Source of the DNA: an uncultured Pseudomonadales bacterium
Lineage (GTDB): Bacteria > Pseudomonadota > Gammaproteobacteria > Pseudomonadales > Cellvibrionaceae
Direction of reading: 5' to 3'
Assembly (NCBI GenBank): GCA_947487765.1
Contig: CANKXO010000004.1
Location: 186,001-250,000 of the forward strand
DNA: 64,000 nt
Part shown: one piece after another, positions 1 through 7,670 of the stretch
How positions within the stretch are numbered: position 1 is the first letter of the stretch
Layout: each line of letters opens with the position of its first letter
Position numbers and translations under genes: made by a program
The notes under the pieces: model-generated
What the model was told of the DNA's origin: nothing
Databases searched by the model: none
What the model saw: the letters and a program-made list of their open reading frames with translations, nothing else

Positions 1-151
1 CCATTGTAAGTGTATAAAGATAGTAAGTTTTATTATTTATCTCTATTGAGTCTGCAAATTTCAATTGGTCGCTGGCAATTTCTGAGTCACAATTTTTCCC
101 GCATGACGTCAGAAAAAGTAAAGCTATCAATGCGGTAATCAATGTATTCAT
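1..151 (-). CDS. Partial small lipoprotein, third member of a tandem family
   Basis: The frame starts at an ATG on the minus strand and runs off the left edge after 50 codons. A hydrophobic stretch ends in a lipobox (LFLTSC), predicting a lipidated Cys17. The following residues (IASDQLKFAD, KTYYLYT) match the two complete lipoproteins just upstream on the same strand, so this is a third paralogue in the array. I infer a periplasmic immunity-like role from the position downstream of the 277-residue protein. Unlike its neighbour, no clear toxin tail can be read just before the start codon. The 3' part lies outside the window, so completeness cannot be judged. Confidence 0.7.
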   Translation of the reverse strand, partial: MNTLITALIALLFLTSCGKNCDSEIASDQLKFADSIEINNKTYYLYTLTM

Positions 152-192
152 TTTTTGTTATGTTTATATGGCTATAAATAAAGTACTCAAGT

Positions 193-615
193 CTATCGAG
201 TAAATTTAACACCGTAAACATCAGCGACCCCTTCGCTTTTGTCAGGCGTATAAATAATTTTGAGTTTTTCTAGTTCTTCAGGTTGTAGAATAATATCTTT
301 CACATATTTTTCTTTTGATGTGGGGTCATTTGGAAAATAGTCATAATGTATTCCAAATATAGGTTCAGGGTCAGTCTTATTCGTACACGCATCATATGTT
401 GGCTTTTTTTCATATAGTTCGAAAAAAACAACCTTTTCTTGAAAGCCTGTTGTTCGAGTATAAAGGTGATAAGTTTTATCGTTTTTCTCTAGTGTGTCGG
501 CAAATCTAAGTTGATCACTTGCTATATCAAAACAATTCTTATCGCAGGCTGCAACTAGGAGGGTCGATGAAATAATTACAGCTTTTATAAATTTCACTTC
601 CATGTTTTTGACCAT
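193..615 (-). CDS. Small lipoprotein, immunity-like paralogue 2
   Basis: A 140-residue protein with a signal peptide and lipobox (LVAAC), predicting a lipid-anchored protein with Cys24 as the first mature residue. It is a clear paralogue of the next upstream gene: both share YLYTRTTG, KVVFFELY, VKDIILQPE and the ending VKFTR, while the middle differs. I do not recognise a named family. The ATG start overlaps a six-codon remnant (WSKTWK-stop) in another frame. That arrangement copies the overlap between the full-length toxin-like gene and the first lipoprotein. An alternative start is Met5. I infer a spare or orphan periplasmic immunity gene; the function is not shown by the sequence. Confidence 0.75.
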   Translation of the reverse strand: MVKNMEVKFIKAVIISSTLLVAACDKNCFDIASDQLRFADTLEKNDKTYHLYTRTTGFQEKVVFFELYEKKPTYDACTNKTDPEPIFGIHYDYFPNDPTSKEKYVKDIILQPEELEKLKIIYTPDKSEGVADVYGVKFTR

Positions 616-623
616 GCGACTCT
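594..623 (-). pseudogene. Toxin-tail remnant overlapping lipoprotein start (WSKTWK-stop)
   Basis: In the +1 frame relative to the lipoprotein start, the DNA reads V-A-W-S-K-T-W-K-stop. The 277-residue protein upstream ends A-T-W-S-E-M-W-K-stop. In both places the first TGG of the tail overlaps the lipoprotein start codon (ATG-G here, GTG-G at the intact pair). Upstream of these few codons the frame soon hits a stop and shows no further similarity. I read this as the last codons of a lost allele of the toxin-like gene, kept because they overlap the start of the lipoprotein gene. Confidence 0.55.
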
Positions 624-681
624 TTTCCTAGTTTATGGGAAAATACAAAGGTGCGTATTAACTTTAAGCTAGTATATTAAG

Positions 682-1086
682 TTATCGAGTAAATTTAACA
701 TCATATACATTGGCGACACCTTCCTCTTTATTTTTTGTATATGTAATTTTTAGCTTTTCAGTGTTTTCAGGCTGTAGAATAATATCTTTTACATACTTCC
801 GTTCTGGGTAATCGTCGTAGTCTATTTTGTATATGAACTTGGTTTTAGTTTGCCTGCAATTATCAAACGTTGGTTCACTATCGTATAATTCAAAAAATAC
901 AACTTTATTGTGCCAACCTGTAGTGCGTGTATATAAATAAAATGTTTTCTTATTATGTTGTGCTTTGTCAGCGTATCTTATTTGATCTAAAGGAAAGCCA
1001 CAGTCATTTGAATTGCAGCCTGCTAGTAGGATAATGACTAATAATAAAGGAAGTTTAATTGTGCTTATTTCCACATTTCGCTCCAC
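682..1086 (-). CDS. Small lipoprotein, immunity-like paralogue 1
   Basis: A 134-residue lipoprotein with hydrophobic signal and lipobox (LLAGC, Cys24). The mature part is rich in aromatic residues and shares YLYTRTTG, KVVFFELY and VKDIILQPE with its downstream paralogue. The GTG start lies inside the last codons of the upstream 277-residue gene, a 22-base overlap that suggests translational coupling and 1:1 production. A small lipoprotein coupled to a larger protein without a signal peptide is a common layout for periplasm-acting antibacterial effectors and their immunity proteins. That assignment here is inference, since I recognise neither family. Confidence 0.75.
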   Translation of the reverse strand: MERNVEISTIKLPLLLVIILLAGCNSNDCGFPLDQIRYADKAQHNKKTFYLYTRTTGWHNKVVFFELYDSEPTFDNCRQTKTKFIYKIDYDDYPERKYVKDIILQPENTEKLKITYTKNKEEGVANVYDVKFTR

Positions 1087-1898
1087 GTTGCTGCATAAGC
1101 AAATGGTTTGGCAATTTTTAGGGTTGAATCCATATATTCAGATAGGCCATCAGGTAAAGTTAGTATTTTATCTGTTGTGAGTGGTATTTCAGAATATTTA
1201 TCGCTTTTAGCAAACGATTCGAAATCATATCGATTACCTACAGACCATTTTGTATTAAAACTATATTTCTGGGGCATTGTGGTATTAGATTGAAGTAAGA
1301 AGCGATTATCTGCATATTTTAGTCGTTTGTGATTCGATTCTACAAAAATTACTCCATTACTTTTTACGTATCCTTGGGTGTCTACGTTTCTGCTTGAGTT
1401 AATGCGCATTAATGATTTGAAGTGTTGGCTCCTTCTAAATTTAGGATTGTCAGTCTTTAACGAAAAGAAATATTCATTCCGCTTTGCCAAATCCCTAATA
1501 TAGGCTTTCATCGCCTTCATGGTATCTTGCACAACTACAGACTTTTCATAAGGTCTAGAGTCCATTTTAACCGTCACCCCGTTACCATTAACATAATGGT
1601 TGGCCAGTCTTGCGGCCTCGGGCATGCCTTTAGCGTGGCCACCCCACCAAAATGATTCGTAGAGTTCGATCAAAAAAGTCTTTTCTATCTCGCTGAAGGA
1701 CATCTTAATTTGAGCTTTGCACGTTAAGTAATTAATGGTTGCCTGCATTAAGTCAAAACTGCTTTTGGAATTAAAGACAGCAATATTGCCCATATGGTAA
1801 AGCGGTGCACCGGGTACCTCGACAGCTTGTGCTAGGCAGGCCTGTGCCTTTTGGGATAACGTTTGTGTATTACTCGGGGATGCTGCTTGAATGGCCAT
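1065..1898 (-). CDS. Unknown 277-residue protein, candidate antibacterial effector
   Basis: I do not recognise this family. The protein has no signal peptide and no transmembrane segment. It starts with a low-complexity stretch (MAIQAASPSNTQ) and has a central conserved-looking part (ESFWWGGHAKGMPEAARLA, then NHYVNGNGVTVKMDS, about residues 82-115) followed by a basic, Phe/Tyr-rich C-terminal half. The ATG is preceded by CAGGGAG, a usable ribosome binding site. Its 3' end overlaps the first of three lipoprotein paralogues, and the second lipoprotein is preceded by a copy of its last codons. This supports an effector acting in the periplasm of target cells, for example on the envelope. No PAAR, MIX or Rhs motif is visible, so the delivery route is unknown. 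An ordinary conserved protein with a lipoprotein partner remains possible. Confidence 0.55.
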   Translation of the reverse strand: MAIQAASPSNTQTLSQKAQACLAQAVEVPGAPLYHMGNIAVFNSKSSFDLMQATINYLTCKAQIKMSFSEIEKTFLIELYESFWWGGHAKGMPEAARLANHYVNGNGVTVKMDSRPYEKSVVVQDTMKAMKAYIRDLAKRNEYFFSLKTDNPKFRRSQHFKSLMRINSSRNVDTQGYVKSNGVIFVESNHKRLKYADNRFLLQSNTTMPQKYSFNTKWSVGNRYDFESFAKSDKYSEIPLTTDKILTLPDGLSEYMDSTLKIAKPFAYAATWSEMWK

Positions 1899-2154
1899 AC
1901 CGATAAACTCCCTGTAAATTTATACTTATTGATAATGGGATTGTAACCGGCGGCTGTATCATAAAGTGTGAATTGATTCCCAGTATCTGCTCGCTATTAG
2001 CGGCGGTGTGTAATAAGTGTAAGCGCCATAAGGTTGTTATGTATTGTTTGGCGTGTGGTTCAACATAGTGCTGCCTGTTTTATTGGCGGTGCGTTTAAAC
2101 TGAATAGGCAGCAGCGCGTATAATCAATAAGAAGAAGGCGAAGAGGCCAGTGCG

Positions 2155-2580
2155 ATGACGATTTCACTAACACACCTTGCTTTGCATGTACGGGATTTAG
2201 AGGCCTGCGTGGATTTTTATACACGCTACGCGGGTATGCATGTGGTGCATGATCGTGTATCAGGTAATAAGCATGTGGTTTGGTTGGCAGAAAAAGGCCA
2301 GGAAGAGCGGTTTATTCTGGTGTTAATACCTGGTGGCACCGGGCGAGATCAGTCCATGGAGGATTTTTCGCATTTGGGTTTTGCCGTTGAAACGCGCGAG
2401 GCTGTCGATACCGTTGCTGACCGTGCCCGTGATGATGGTATTTTAGTCTGGGAGCCAAGAGAAGAGCCCTACCCCGTGGGTTACTACTGTGGCTTAACCG
2501 ACCCGGACGGTAATTTTGTCGAGTTCAGTTATGGTCAGCCGTTGGGGCCAGGTGCAGTAAATAAATACAAACCGTCGTAG
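2155..2580 (+). CDS. VOC-superfamily (glyoxalase/dioxygenase-like) protein
   Basis: A 141-residue single VOC domain: it opens THLALHVRDLEACVDFYTRY, continues with HLGFAVETRE near residue 75 and ends in LTDPDGNFVEFSYGQP. These are the two beta-alpha-beta-beta-beta modules of lactoylglutathione lyase-like proteins. Candidate metal ligands are the early His, the central His and the Glu of FVEFS. GAAGAGG lies just upstream of the ATG. The gene is convergent with the kinase/phosphatase gene, with two bases between the stops. The family covers glyoxalases, fosfomycin resistance proteins and ring-cleavage enzymes; the substrate cannot be told from the sequence. Confidence 0.85.
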   Translation: MTISLTHLALHVRDLEACVDFYTRYAGMHVVHDRVSGNKHVVWLAEKGQEERFILVLIPGGTGRDQSMEDFSHLGFAVETREAVDTVADRARDDGILVWEPREEPYPVGYYCGLTDPDGNFVEFSYGQPLGPGAVNKYKPS

Positions 2581-2582
2581 TG

Positions 2583-4301
2583 CTAGTGTAAGTATTGGTA
2601 AACCACCACACACAATAAAATCAATGAAATGCTCTGCCAAAAAAGTACCGGGTTACGTTCGAGTAGTGGTGGCCGGGTTTGGTTGAGAAAGCTCGGGTTG
2701 GGATGTTTTAATTCGTGTATAAATTCCGACACTTCAACGTAACGTTTTTCTGGCCGGATATCCACAGCTTTTTTAATGGCGTAATCTACCCAGCCCGGGA
2801 TGTTATTGTCATTGGTGATCAGTGAGCGGTATGCTAGCCGTTGCTGATCACGCGCACTGTTGGTTTTTGCAATGCCGACCCCATAGGGCAGCTTGCCCGA
2901 TAACATGTGGTAGCAAATAACCCCTAAAGAAAATATATCCGACTGGCTGGTACCTTGTTCACCTAAATAGTATTCGGGCGCTGTATATTGCGCTGTCCCT
3001 ACAATGCCTTCGTTGTACGTCGTAATATCGTTAATGCCGGCAATTTTGGTAGAGCCGAAGTCGATAATTTTTACGACGCCATCTTTGTCGATCATTATAT
3101 TATTGGGGCGCAAATCCTGGTGGATCATTTCTTGCCGGTGAAAAGCTTGTAACCCTTTGGCCACTTGCTCAATAATGTCGCGAACGGTATCGATATCTGG
3201 CGTTGGATTGTCGGCCATCCATTGGGCCAATGTTTTGCCTTCAATGTAGTCGGTAACGGTATAAAGGTATTGTTTGCTGCGCGTAGAGGTCGGGGTATTG
3301 AGTACATGGGCATTGTTAATGCGTTTTGCTACCCAGTCTTCCATTAAAAAACTTTCCAGATAACGCCGGTTCGTTTTCATTTCTTCCGATGGCGTTTTAA
3401 TAACAACGGTTTCTTCTGATTCTATATCGTGTGCTAAATAAATATGGCTGCGGCTGCTGATGTATACCTCGCGAAGAATGCGATAACCATCGAATGCTTG
3501 TCGAGTCTGTAATGTTGGTGGCGGTGGTAGCAGGTCAATTTGTTTCTGAACTTCATTCAGGTTTTTATCCGGCAAGTTAACAACTTTAACAATTTGCACT
3601 GTCAGGTTGTCGTCACTGCCTGCGTCATAGGCGCGTTGAATAATGTGCTCGGCCGCAAGGTCGAGGTCATGCATATTCGCGTGAAGTATATCGGCAATGG
3701 CGTTGTCTCTTAAAAAGTCATACACCCCATCGGTCATTAAAATAAAAATGTCATCTGGGTCGGTTTGCAGGCTGTGGTAGTCAATATCAATCGAGTTATG
3801 AATACCCATGCCTCGTGTTAAATAACTTACCTCTTCTGAAACAATATGGCGGTGGTCTGTAGTGAGCTGTTCAAGGTGTTTGCCAGATACGCGAAAAATA
3901 CGAGAGTCGCCGCAATGAAAAATATGTGCGGTGTTGGATTTAAAGATAATGCCGCTAAAGGTGCAAATATAGCCTTTGTCTTTATTAAAGCGGTGGGGGC
4001 TGTGCTGTGTTTGTGCATATAGCCAGGAGTTTGTAGCTGCCAATACACACTGGACAGATGTTTTCACTGACCACGAATCCGATGTGCAGTAGTAGTCATA
4101 CATTAAGCTTTTAACGGACGTTTCTGCCGCAATATGGCTGACTTCACTGCTGCTAATGCCATCGGCAAGGGCTACGGCAATACCTTTTGTATTGAGTAGA
4201 GGTAGCTCGGGTACAAAAGCACCATGAAAGTCCTGGTTAACAGGTTTTCTTCCTGCGCTGGAATGTTGTCCGATTGCTAGTGTGAGTGGTTGCTTGCTCA
4301 T
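2583..4301 (-). CDS. Fused PP2C phosphatase and Ser/Thr protein kinase, C-terminal membrane anchor
   Basis: This 572-residue protein has two opposing enzymes. Residues 1-245 are a PP2C phosphatase with NQDFHG, ALADGISS, HCGDSRIFR, MTDGVYD and SDDNLTV metal-site motifs. Residues 270-530 are a protein kinase with VVIKTP (ATP lysine), HQDLRPNN (catalytic loop near 395), IDFGST (DFG near 415) and QSDIFSLGVICYHML. The catalytic loop has HQD in place of HRD. Residues 550-568 form one transmembrane segment at the very C-terminus, so the enzyme is probably anchored with its domains in the cytoplasm. It lies downstream of a formate/nitrite channel gene behind an intrinsic terminator. I recall a kinase gene of this type inside the nitrite/nitrate assimilation cluster of Pseudomonas aeruginosa, which suggests control of nitrogen uptake. 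Confidence 0.9.
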   Translation of the reverse strand: MSKQPLTLAIGQHSSAGRKPVNQDFHGAFVPELPLLNTKGIAVALADGISSSEVSHIAAETSVKSLMYDYYCTSDSWSVKTSVQCVLAATNSWLYAQTQHSPHRFNKDKGYICTFSGIIFKSNTAHIFHCGDSRIFRVSGKHLEQLTTDHRHIVSEEVSYLTRGMGIHNSIDIDYHSLQTDPDDIFILMTDGVYDFLRDNAIADILHANMHDLDLAAEHIIQRAYDAGSDDNLTVQIVKVVNLPDKNLNEVQKQIDLLPPPPTLQTRQAFDGYRILREVYISSRSHIYLAHDIESEETVVIKTPSEEMKTNRRYLESFLMEDWVAKRINNAHVLNTPTSTRSKQYLYTVTDYIEGKTLAQWMADNPTPDIDTVRDIIEQVAKGLQAFHRQEMIHQDLRPNNIMIDKDGVVKIIDFGSTKIAGINDITTYNEGIVGTAQYTAPEYYLGEQGTSQSDIFSLGVICYHMLSGKLPYGVGIAKTNSARDQQRLAYRSLITNDNNIPGWVDYAIKKAVDIRPEKRYVEVSEFIHELKHPNPSFLNQTRPPLLERNPVLFWQSISLILLCVVVYQYLH

Positions 4302-4303
4302 AA

Positions 4304-4332
4304 ATAAAAAAACCCCACCGGTTAAGGTGGGG
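4304..4332 (-). terminator. Intrinsic terminator between FNT channel and kinase/phosphatase genes
   Basis: A perfect 7-bp stem (CCCCACC/GGTGGGG, loop of 6) is followed on the minus strand by a run of seven T. It lies 40 bases after the channel gene stop and just before the kinase/phosphatase start. It would end most channel transcripts and let only a fraction read into the downstream gene. Confidence 0.8.
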
Positions 4333-4372
4333 AATCATTGGGTGGTTTAGTAATTGTTATTATTAGTAAAGC

Positions 4373-5209
4373 TTACGCTAAGCTATTTTTAGCAGTAGCT
4401 GAAACTTTGCGTTCTGCACTGGTTTTTACGTGAGTTAAGTACAATGGTAAACCTACTAACATAAAGCCGCCGACAAGGTTACCTAACACGGTTGGGATTT
4501 CATTCCAGATTAAATAATCTGCTACGGTAAAGTCACCGCCCATAATCATTGAGAATGGGAACAAAAACATATTCACGATTGAGTGTTCAAAACCCATAAA
4601 GAAGAACAGCATAATGGGCATCCACATTGCCATCATTTTACTGGTGGCTGATGTTGAAATCATTGCGCCGACAACACCCATGGATACCATCCAGTTACAT
4701 AACATGCCGCGAATAAAAATGGTAAACCAACCTGCTAGGCCGTGTTCTTGGTAACCTAGGGTTCTAGATTCTCCAATACTGCTCACTTTAGCTGCGAGTG
4801 CGCCGCCGTCGGTATTGTAACCATAGGTTAAAATAAATGAGGCAAAAAAGGCCACGGTCATTGCGCCGGCAAAGTTGCCAATAAATACTAGCCCCCAGTT
4901 TCTGAGTAACTGATCTGTCGTACAACCTGGACGCTTATCAATAATGGCTAATGGTACAAGTGTAAATACGCCGGTTAATAAGTCGAACTTCATTAAATAC
5001 AGCATAATAAAACCGACAGGGAAAAGAATCGCGCCGACTAAAGGGTTGCCCGTTTTAACAATGACAGTAATCGCAAAAAATGCAGCTAGCGCTAAAATGG
5101 CGCCGGCCATATAGGCACGAACAACGGTGTCTTTTGTTGACATAAATATTTTTTGCTCTCCCGCGTCAACCATTTTGGTTGCAAACTCACTGGGTTCTAT
5201 ATAAGCCAT
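4373..5209 (-). CDS. Formate/nitrite transporter (FNT) family channel
   Basis: A 278-residue inner-membrane channel with six hydrophobic segments. FNT hallmarks are visible: KFDLLTG in the first half, GNFAGAM in the third helix region, RGMLCNWMVSMGVV, and GFEHSIVNMF carrying the conserved pore histidine. The family moves small monovalent anions such as formate, nitrite or hydrosulfide through a pentamer. The start is supported by AGGAG eight bases before the ATG. A possible sigma-54 promoter lies just upstream and a protein kinase/phosphatase follows, both fitting nitrite uptake for assimilation. No nitrite reductase genes are visible here, so the substrate stays an inference. Confidence 0.9.
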   Translation of the reverse strand: MAYIEPSEFATKMVDAGEQKIFMSTKDTVVRAYMAGAILALAAFFAITVIVKTGNPLVGAILFPVGFIMLYLMKFDLLTGVFTLVPLAIIDKRPGCTTDQLLRNWGLVFIGNFAGAMTVAFFASFILTYGYNTDGGALAAKVSSIGESRTLGYQEHGLAGWFTIFIRGMLCNWMVSMGVVGAMISTSATSKMMAMWMPIMLFFFMGFEHSIVNMFLFPFSMIMGGDFTVADYLIWNEIPTVLGNLVGGFMLVGLPLYLTHVKTSAERKVSATAKNSLA

Positions 5210-5255
5210 TGGCTTTACTCCTAATAGTAATAATTTGTTATGCGCGACCTAGATA

Positions 5256-5270
5256 GCGAATTCTGTGCCA
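5256..5270 (-). promoter_or_regulatory. Possible sigma-54 promoter upstream of FNT channel gene
   Basis: The minus strand reads TGGCACAGAATTCGC, which keeps the GG-N10-GC spacing of a -24/-12 element and matches TGGCAC exactly. The -12 half is imperfect (TTCGC against TTGC). It lies about 47 bases before the channel start, a plausible distance. GCAC-type half-sites further upstream (around 5354-5392) do not have the usual NtrC spacing, so the activator is unclear. Confidence 0.4.
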
Positions 5271-5442
5271 AAAATATAAAAGTGATATAAAACAAAGGTG
5301 TATTGAAAAAACTGCGGGTTATTTGTTCATTAGATTTTAGTAAAACCCAATGTTGTGCACCTAAGTGTTAGTGCTCGCCCTGGATTGGTGCGGATAAGAG
5401 TGGAACGATTATTTCTTTATTGGCGTTTATCTAAATTAAGGT

Positions 5443-5466
5443 AATAAATAGGGTCTGATCTATTAG
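5443..5466. repeat. Degenerate GGTCTGA-type dispersed repeat
   Basis: The sequence AATAAATAGGGTCTGATC resembles copies near 8851, 16521 and 16771, with a core of GGTCTGA flanked by A/T runs. It sits immediately beside the truncated tectonin-like fragment. Copies are short and imperfect, so the family assignment is tentative. Confidence 0.35.
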
Positions 5467-5467
5467 T

Positions 5468-5743
5468 TTAATCTCGTGCACGTTTTATGGTGTTGTCCGC
5501 TGGCGTTAAGACCCAGAGCCTGCCGTCTGCTTCTACTGCTATTTCAGCACCAAAATCGAGGTTGGCATTATTGATTCGATCAAAGCTATTATTTGTTGCA
5601 TTCCATTTGAATGGCCCCAAAGGAGGTATGGCACTAGTAATATAAACAGCGCCTCCTTTGCCTGCTTTAATTGTTGATGCTAGCTGAGTGCTTCCTTTGG
5701 GTCGGTTTTCAAATTGTTTCCCGTTCCATTGTTTTACTGCTTC
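5468..5743 (-). pseudogene. C-terminal fragment of a tectonin/beta-propeller-like protein
   Basis: About 92 codons remain open to a stop. They carry repeats with Trp-Asn-Gly, GGAVYIT, a second GPFKWNATNNSFDRI segment and DFGAEIAVEADGRLWVL. This is the periodicity of tectonin-type propeller blades (W...G.W then IAVG.DGR.W.L). The N-terminal part is missing: upstream the frame runs directly into DNA that, on the other strand, encodes a LuxR-type helix-turn-helix. The protein is therefore a gene remnant, not a complete gene. A stand-alone small protein starting at an internal codon is possible but has no good ribosome binding site. Confidence 0.5.
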
Positions 5744-5897
5744 ACTAAAAGAAATAGCCGATTCTTTAGTATTAACAAAAGGCACAACACACAATTATAT
5801 TGGCGATATTTTTAAAAATTTTAATGTACAAAGCCGTTATGAACTGATTCAACTTTGGTTAAAAGAAATTCCAATAAGTTCTGTAAAAAATGGCTAG
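5742..5897 (+). pseudogene. 3' remnant of a LuxR-family regulator (HTH only)
   Basis: The plus strand encodes SLKEIADSLVLTKGTTHNY followed by IGDIFKNFNVQSRYELIQL, which is the C-terminal three quarters of a LuxR/GerE helix-turn-helix. The first helix and everything N-terminal to it are missing. The sequence upstream belongs to the tectonin-like fragment on the opposite strand, so there is a join near 5742. Without its receiver or sensor domain this is a fossil. A strong 36-base palindrome follows it. Confidence 0.65.
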
Positions 5898-5920
5898 AGA
5901 GTAGCATTTTTCACCAATTA

Positions 5921-5956
5921 ACATGATGAGCAATTAATATTAATTACTCATCATGT
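5921..5956. terminator. Long near-perfect inverted repeat after LuxR remnant
   Basis: ACATGATGAG pairs with CTCATCATGT, and the inner AATTAAT/ATTAATT continues the pairing with only one mismatch across 36 bases. TTTTC follows on the plus strand. It is probably the terminator of the lost regulator gene, possibly bidirectional with the SMP-30-like gene whose stop lies 57 bases away. Confidence 0.55.
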
Positions 5957-6012
5957 TTTCTGCTGTAAAACAATAAATATTTGTAGCTAAAATGTATTGT
6001 CGCCGGTGTTGT

Positions 6013-6921
6013 TTATTCTATTTTCATAAAGGCTATACTGTTTTGCTTTAACAGAGGTAACAGCAATGTCTTTCTTCTATAGTCATAGCCAATGTTTGCA
6101 GCAGGTACAGGTAGAGACGCTTCTTCAATAAAGTGATTTTCAGAGGTTAGTCTATATAACTTAGATGTTTCCCAACTGGTAGTTAAAAATTCTCCATTAG
6201 GTAAGCGAACAATGCCGTCGAGTATTTTTCCAGGTGAGTAAGTCAGATATCTTGCCTTACTATTTTTATCAAGTACGTATAAATTGTTAGAGCCTCTAGT
6301 AACGACTCCCAGCTCTCCCCCGGGCAATACCTCTAATCCATTGGGTTGGTTTAACTCTACTCCTTCTGCCCATTTTGTAACGTTACCCTCAGAGGTTATT
6401 TTATATATAGCATCCAAATTAGTTGCCTTGAATCCTCCATCCTTAAAGGCAATAGCGCTTTCGCTGACATAAAGTTCGCCATTAGGTGTGGCAACAATAT
6501 CATTTAAAAACGTGGTTCCGGGTATAGAGATATCTTTGAGTTGTTTGCCTGTTTTTCGGTTAAATACTCGTATGGTGTCAATGTCAGCGACATAGATATT
6601 ATTGCCGTGTACTGCAATGCCTTTTGGTGAATGCAGTGTGATTTCTTTAGAAGCGCCGTCAATCCATTTTAAATCAATAACTTTGCCATTAGTTCCAACT
6701 TTGGATATGAAGCCGTTATCATCTTTTGCTGGTATTTTTCCTGAAATATTAGACACTAAATACACATCCTCTCGTGGGTCATGCAAGACAGTCTCTGGTA
6801 GCTCAAACCCTTTGATGGTTATTAATTGTGGTTCAGATGCATAGGAATTGATAAAGGGTATTGTTGCTGACAGCATAAATGTCGTCAGTAATGCGATTTT
6901 TTTTGTGGCTTTTCTCTTCAT
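6013..6921 (-). CDS. Periplasmic SMP-30/gluconolactonase-like beta-propeller protein
   Basis: A 302-residue protein with a classical signal peptide (MKRKATKKIALL, cleavage after SYA near residue 28). The rest is a run of NHL/SMP-30-type blades: LHDPREDVYLVSNI, SPKGIAVHGNNIYVAD, FLNDIVATPNGELYVSES, QPNGLEVLPGGELGVV and ILDGIVRLPNGEFLTTSW. The Asn-Asp and Asp-Gly pairs fit the metal and lactone site of the superfamily. It is probably a periplasmic lactonase-like or binding propeller; no specific substrate can be read. The gene is followed, 84 bases upstream on the same strand, by the GlcG-type gene, so the two may form one operon. Confidence 0.75.
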   Translation of the reverse strand: MKRKATKKIALLTTFMLSATIPFINSYASEPQLITIKGFELPETVLHDPREDVYLVSNISGKIPAKDDNGFISKVGTNGKVIDLKWIDGASKEITLHSPKGIAVHGNNIYVADIDTIRVFNRKTGKQLKDISIPGTTFLNDIVATPNGELYVSESAIAFKDGGFKATNLDAIYKITSEGNVTKWAEGVELNQPNGLEVLPGGELGVVTRGSNNLYVLDKNSKARYLTYSPGKILDGIVRLPNGEFLTTSWETSKLYRLTSENHFIEEASLPVPAANIGYDYRRKTLLLPLLKQNSIAFMKIE

Positions 6922-7005
6922 AAATTTTACTCTTGTCAGGGGTTAGTCGTTGAAACCCTACGAAACCAATTTAAAACAGTTTAGAGGGTGAGGGGGATAT
7001 AGTTT

Positions 7006-7551
7006 TTAACAATCAAGCGCAGCAGCGACGCCGACTAATGCGATTTCTCGATCTTGGGTTTGAGTGACACCAGCTACACCGATCCCGCCAGTAATATGCT
7101 TATTTTGTAAGAGTACTTCTCCGCCTTCTGCGGCATGCACGTGTAAATCAGCAAACCCGAGTATTGCTTGCCTTCCTTTTACTAATGCATCAGAAAACAC
7201 TTTGGTGGAACGCTTGGTTAGTACAGCAGAGGATGCCTTGGCTGTTGCAAAGTCGGTGCTAGCTTTATGGGCATTATCCATTCGGCTGAGAGCGATTACT
7301 CTGCCGGACGAATCAACAACTGCCACACTTATATTCCAACCTTTCGACTTAGCGTACTTAAGTGATGCCGCTGTGGCTGATGCTGCACAAGTTTGTGCAA
7401 TATCAGCGCCGTAAGGTAGGGAGAGTGTGGCTGCAATAGGGGCGGCAGCATAAGCCTGAAAAGGCATCATCGTTATACCCACTGAGACAGCCGTACAGTA
7501 TTTAATATTTTTCCATAAACTTAGGTAATGGTCGGATATTTTCAAAAACAT
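7006..7551 (-). CDS. Exported GlcG/HbpS-family protein
   Basis: A 181-residue protein of the GlcG/HbpS fold. After a signal peptide ending near AYA (residue 35) it shows the family pattern: AATAASLKYAKSKGWNISVA, VVDSSGRVIALSRMD, ASTDFATAKASSAV and GGEVLLQNKHITGGIGVAG. Members bind haem or small oxidised ligands, and exported versions are often encoded next to oxidoreductases or sensors. It is divergent from a LysR-type regulator, with 119 bases between the starts, so it is probably that regulator's target. The SMP-30-like gene follows on the same strand. Confidence 0.8.
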   Translation of the reverse strand: MFLKISDHYLSLWKNIKYCTAVSVGITMMPFQAYAAAPIAATLSLPYGADIAQTCAASATAASLKYAKSKGWNISVAVVDSSGRVIALSRMDNAHKASTDFATAKASSAVLTKRSTKVFSDALVKGRQAILGFADLHVHAAEGGEVLLQNKHITGGIGVAGVTQTQDREIALVGVAAALDC

Positions 7552-7670
7552 AGATTAAATAGCCTCTTTAAGCTCAATAATTGAAGAGTTTTCATATTCT
7601 CATACCTCATTTAGGGACTCCAATTCTATGATATGATCATTCGATAAGTTTTACTTATGGTGAAAACCTT

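Noticed and set aside
5340-5400. NtrC binding site upstream of the FNT gene
   Set aside because: GTGC/GCAC half-sites are present but the spacing is 10 or more bases, not the usual 7.
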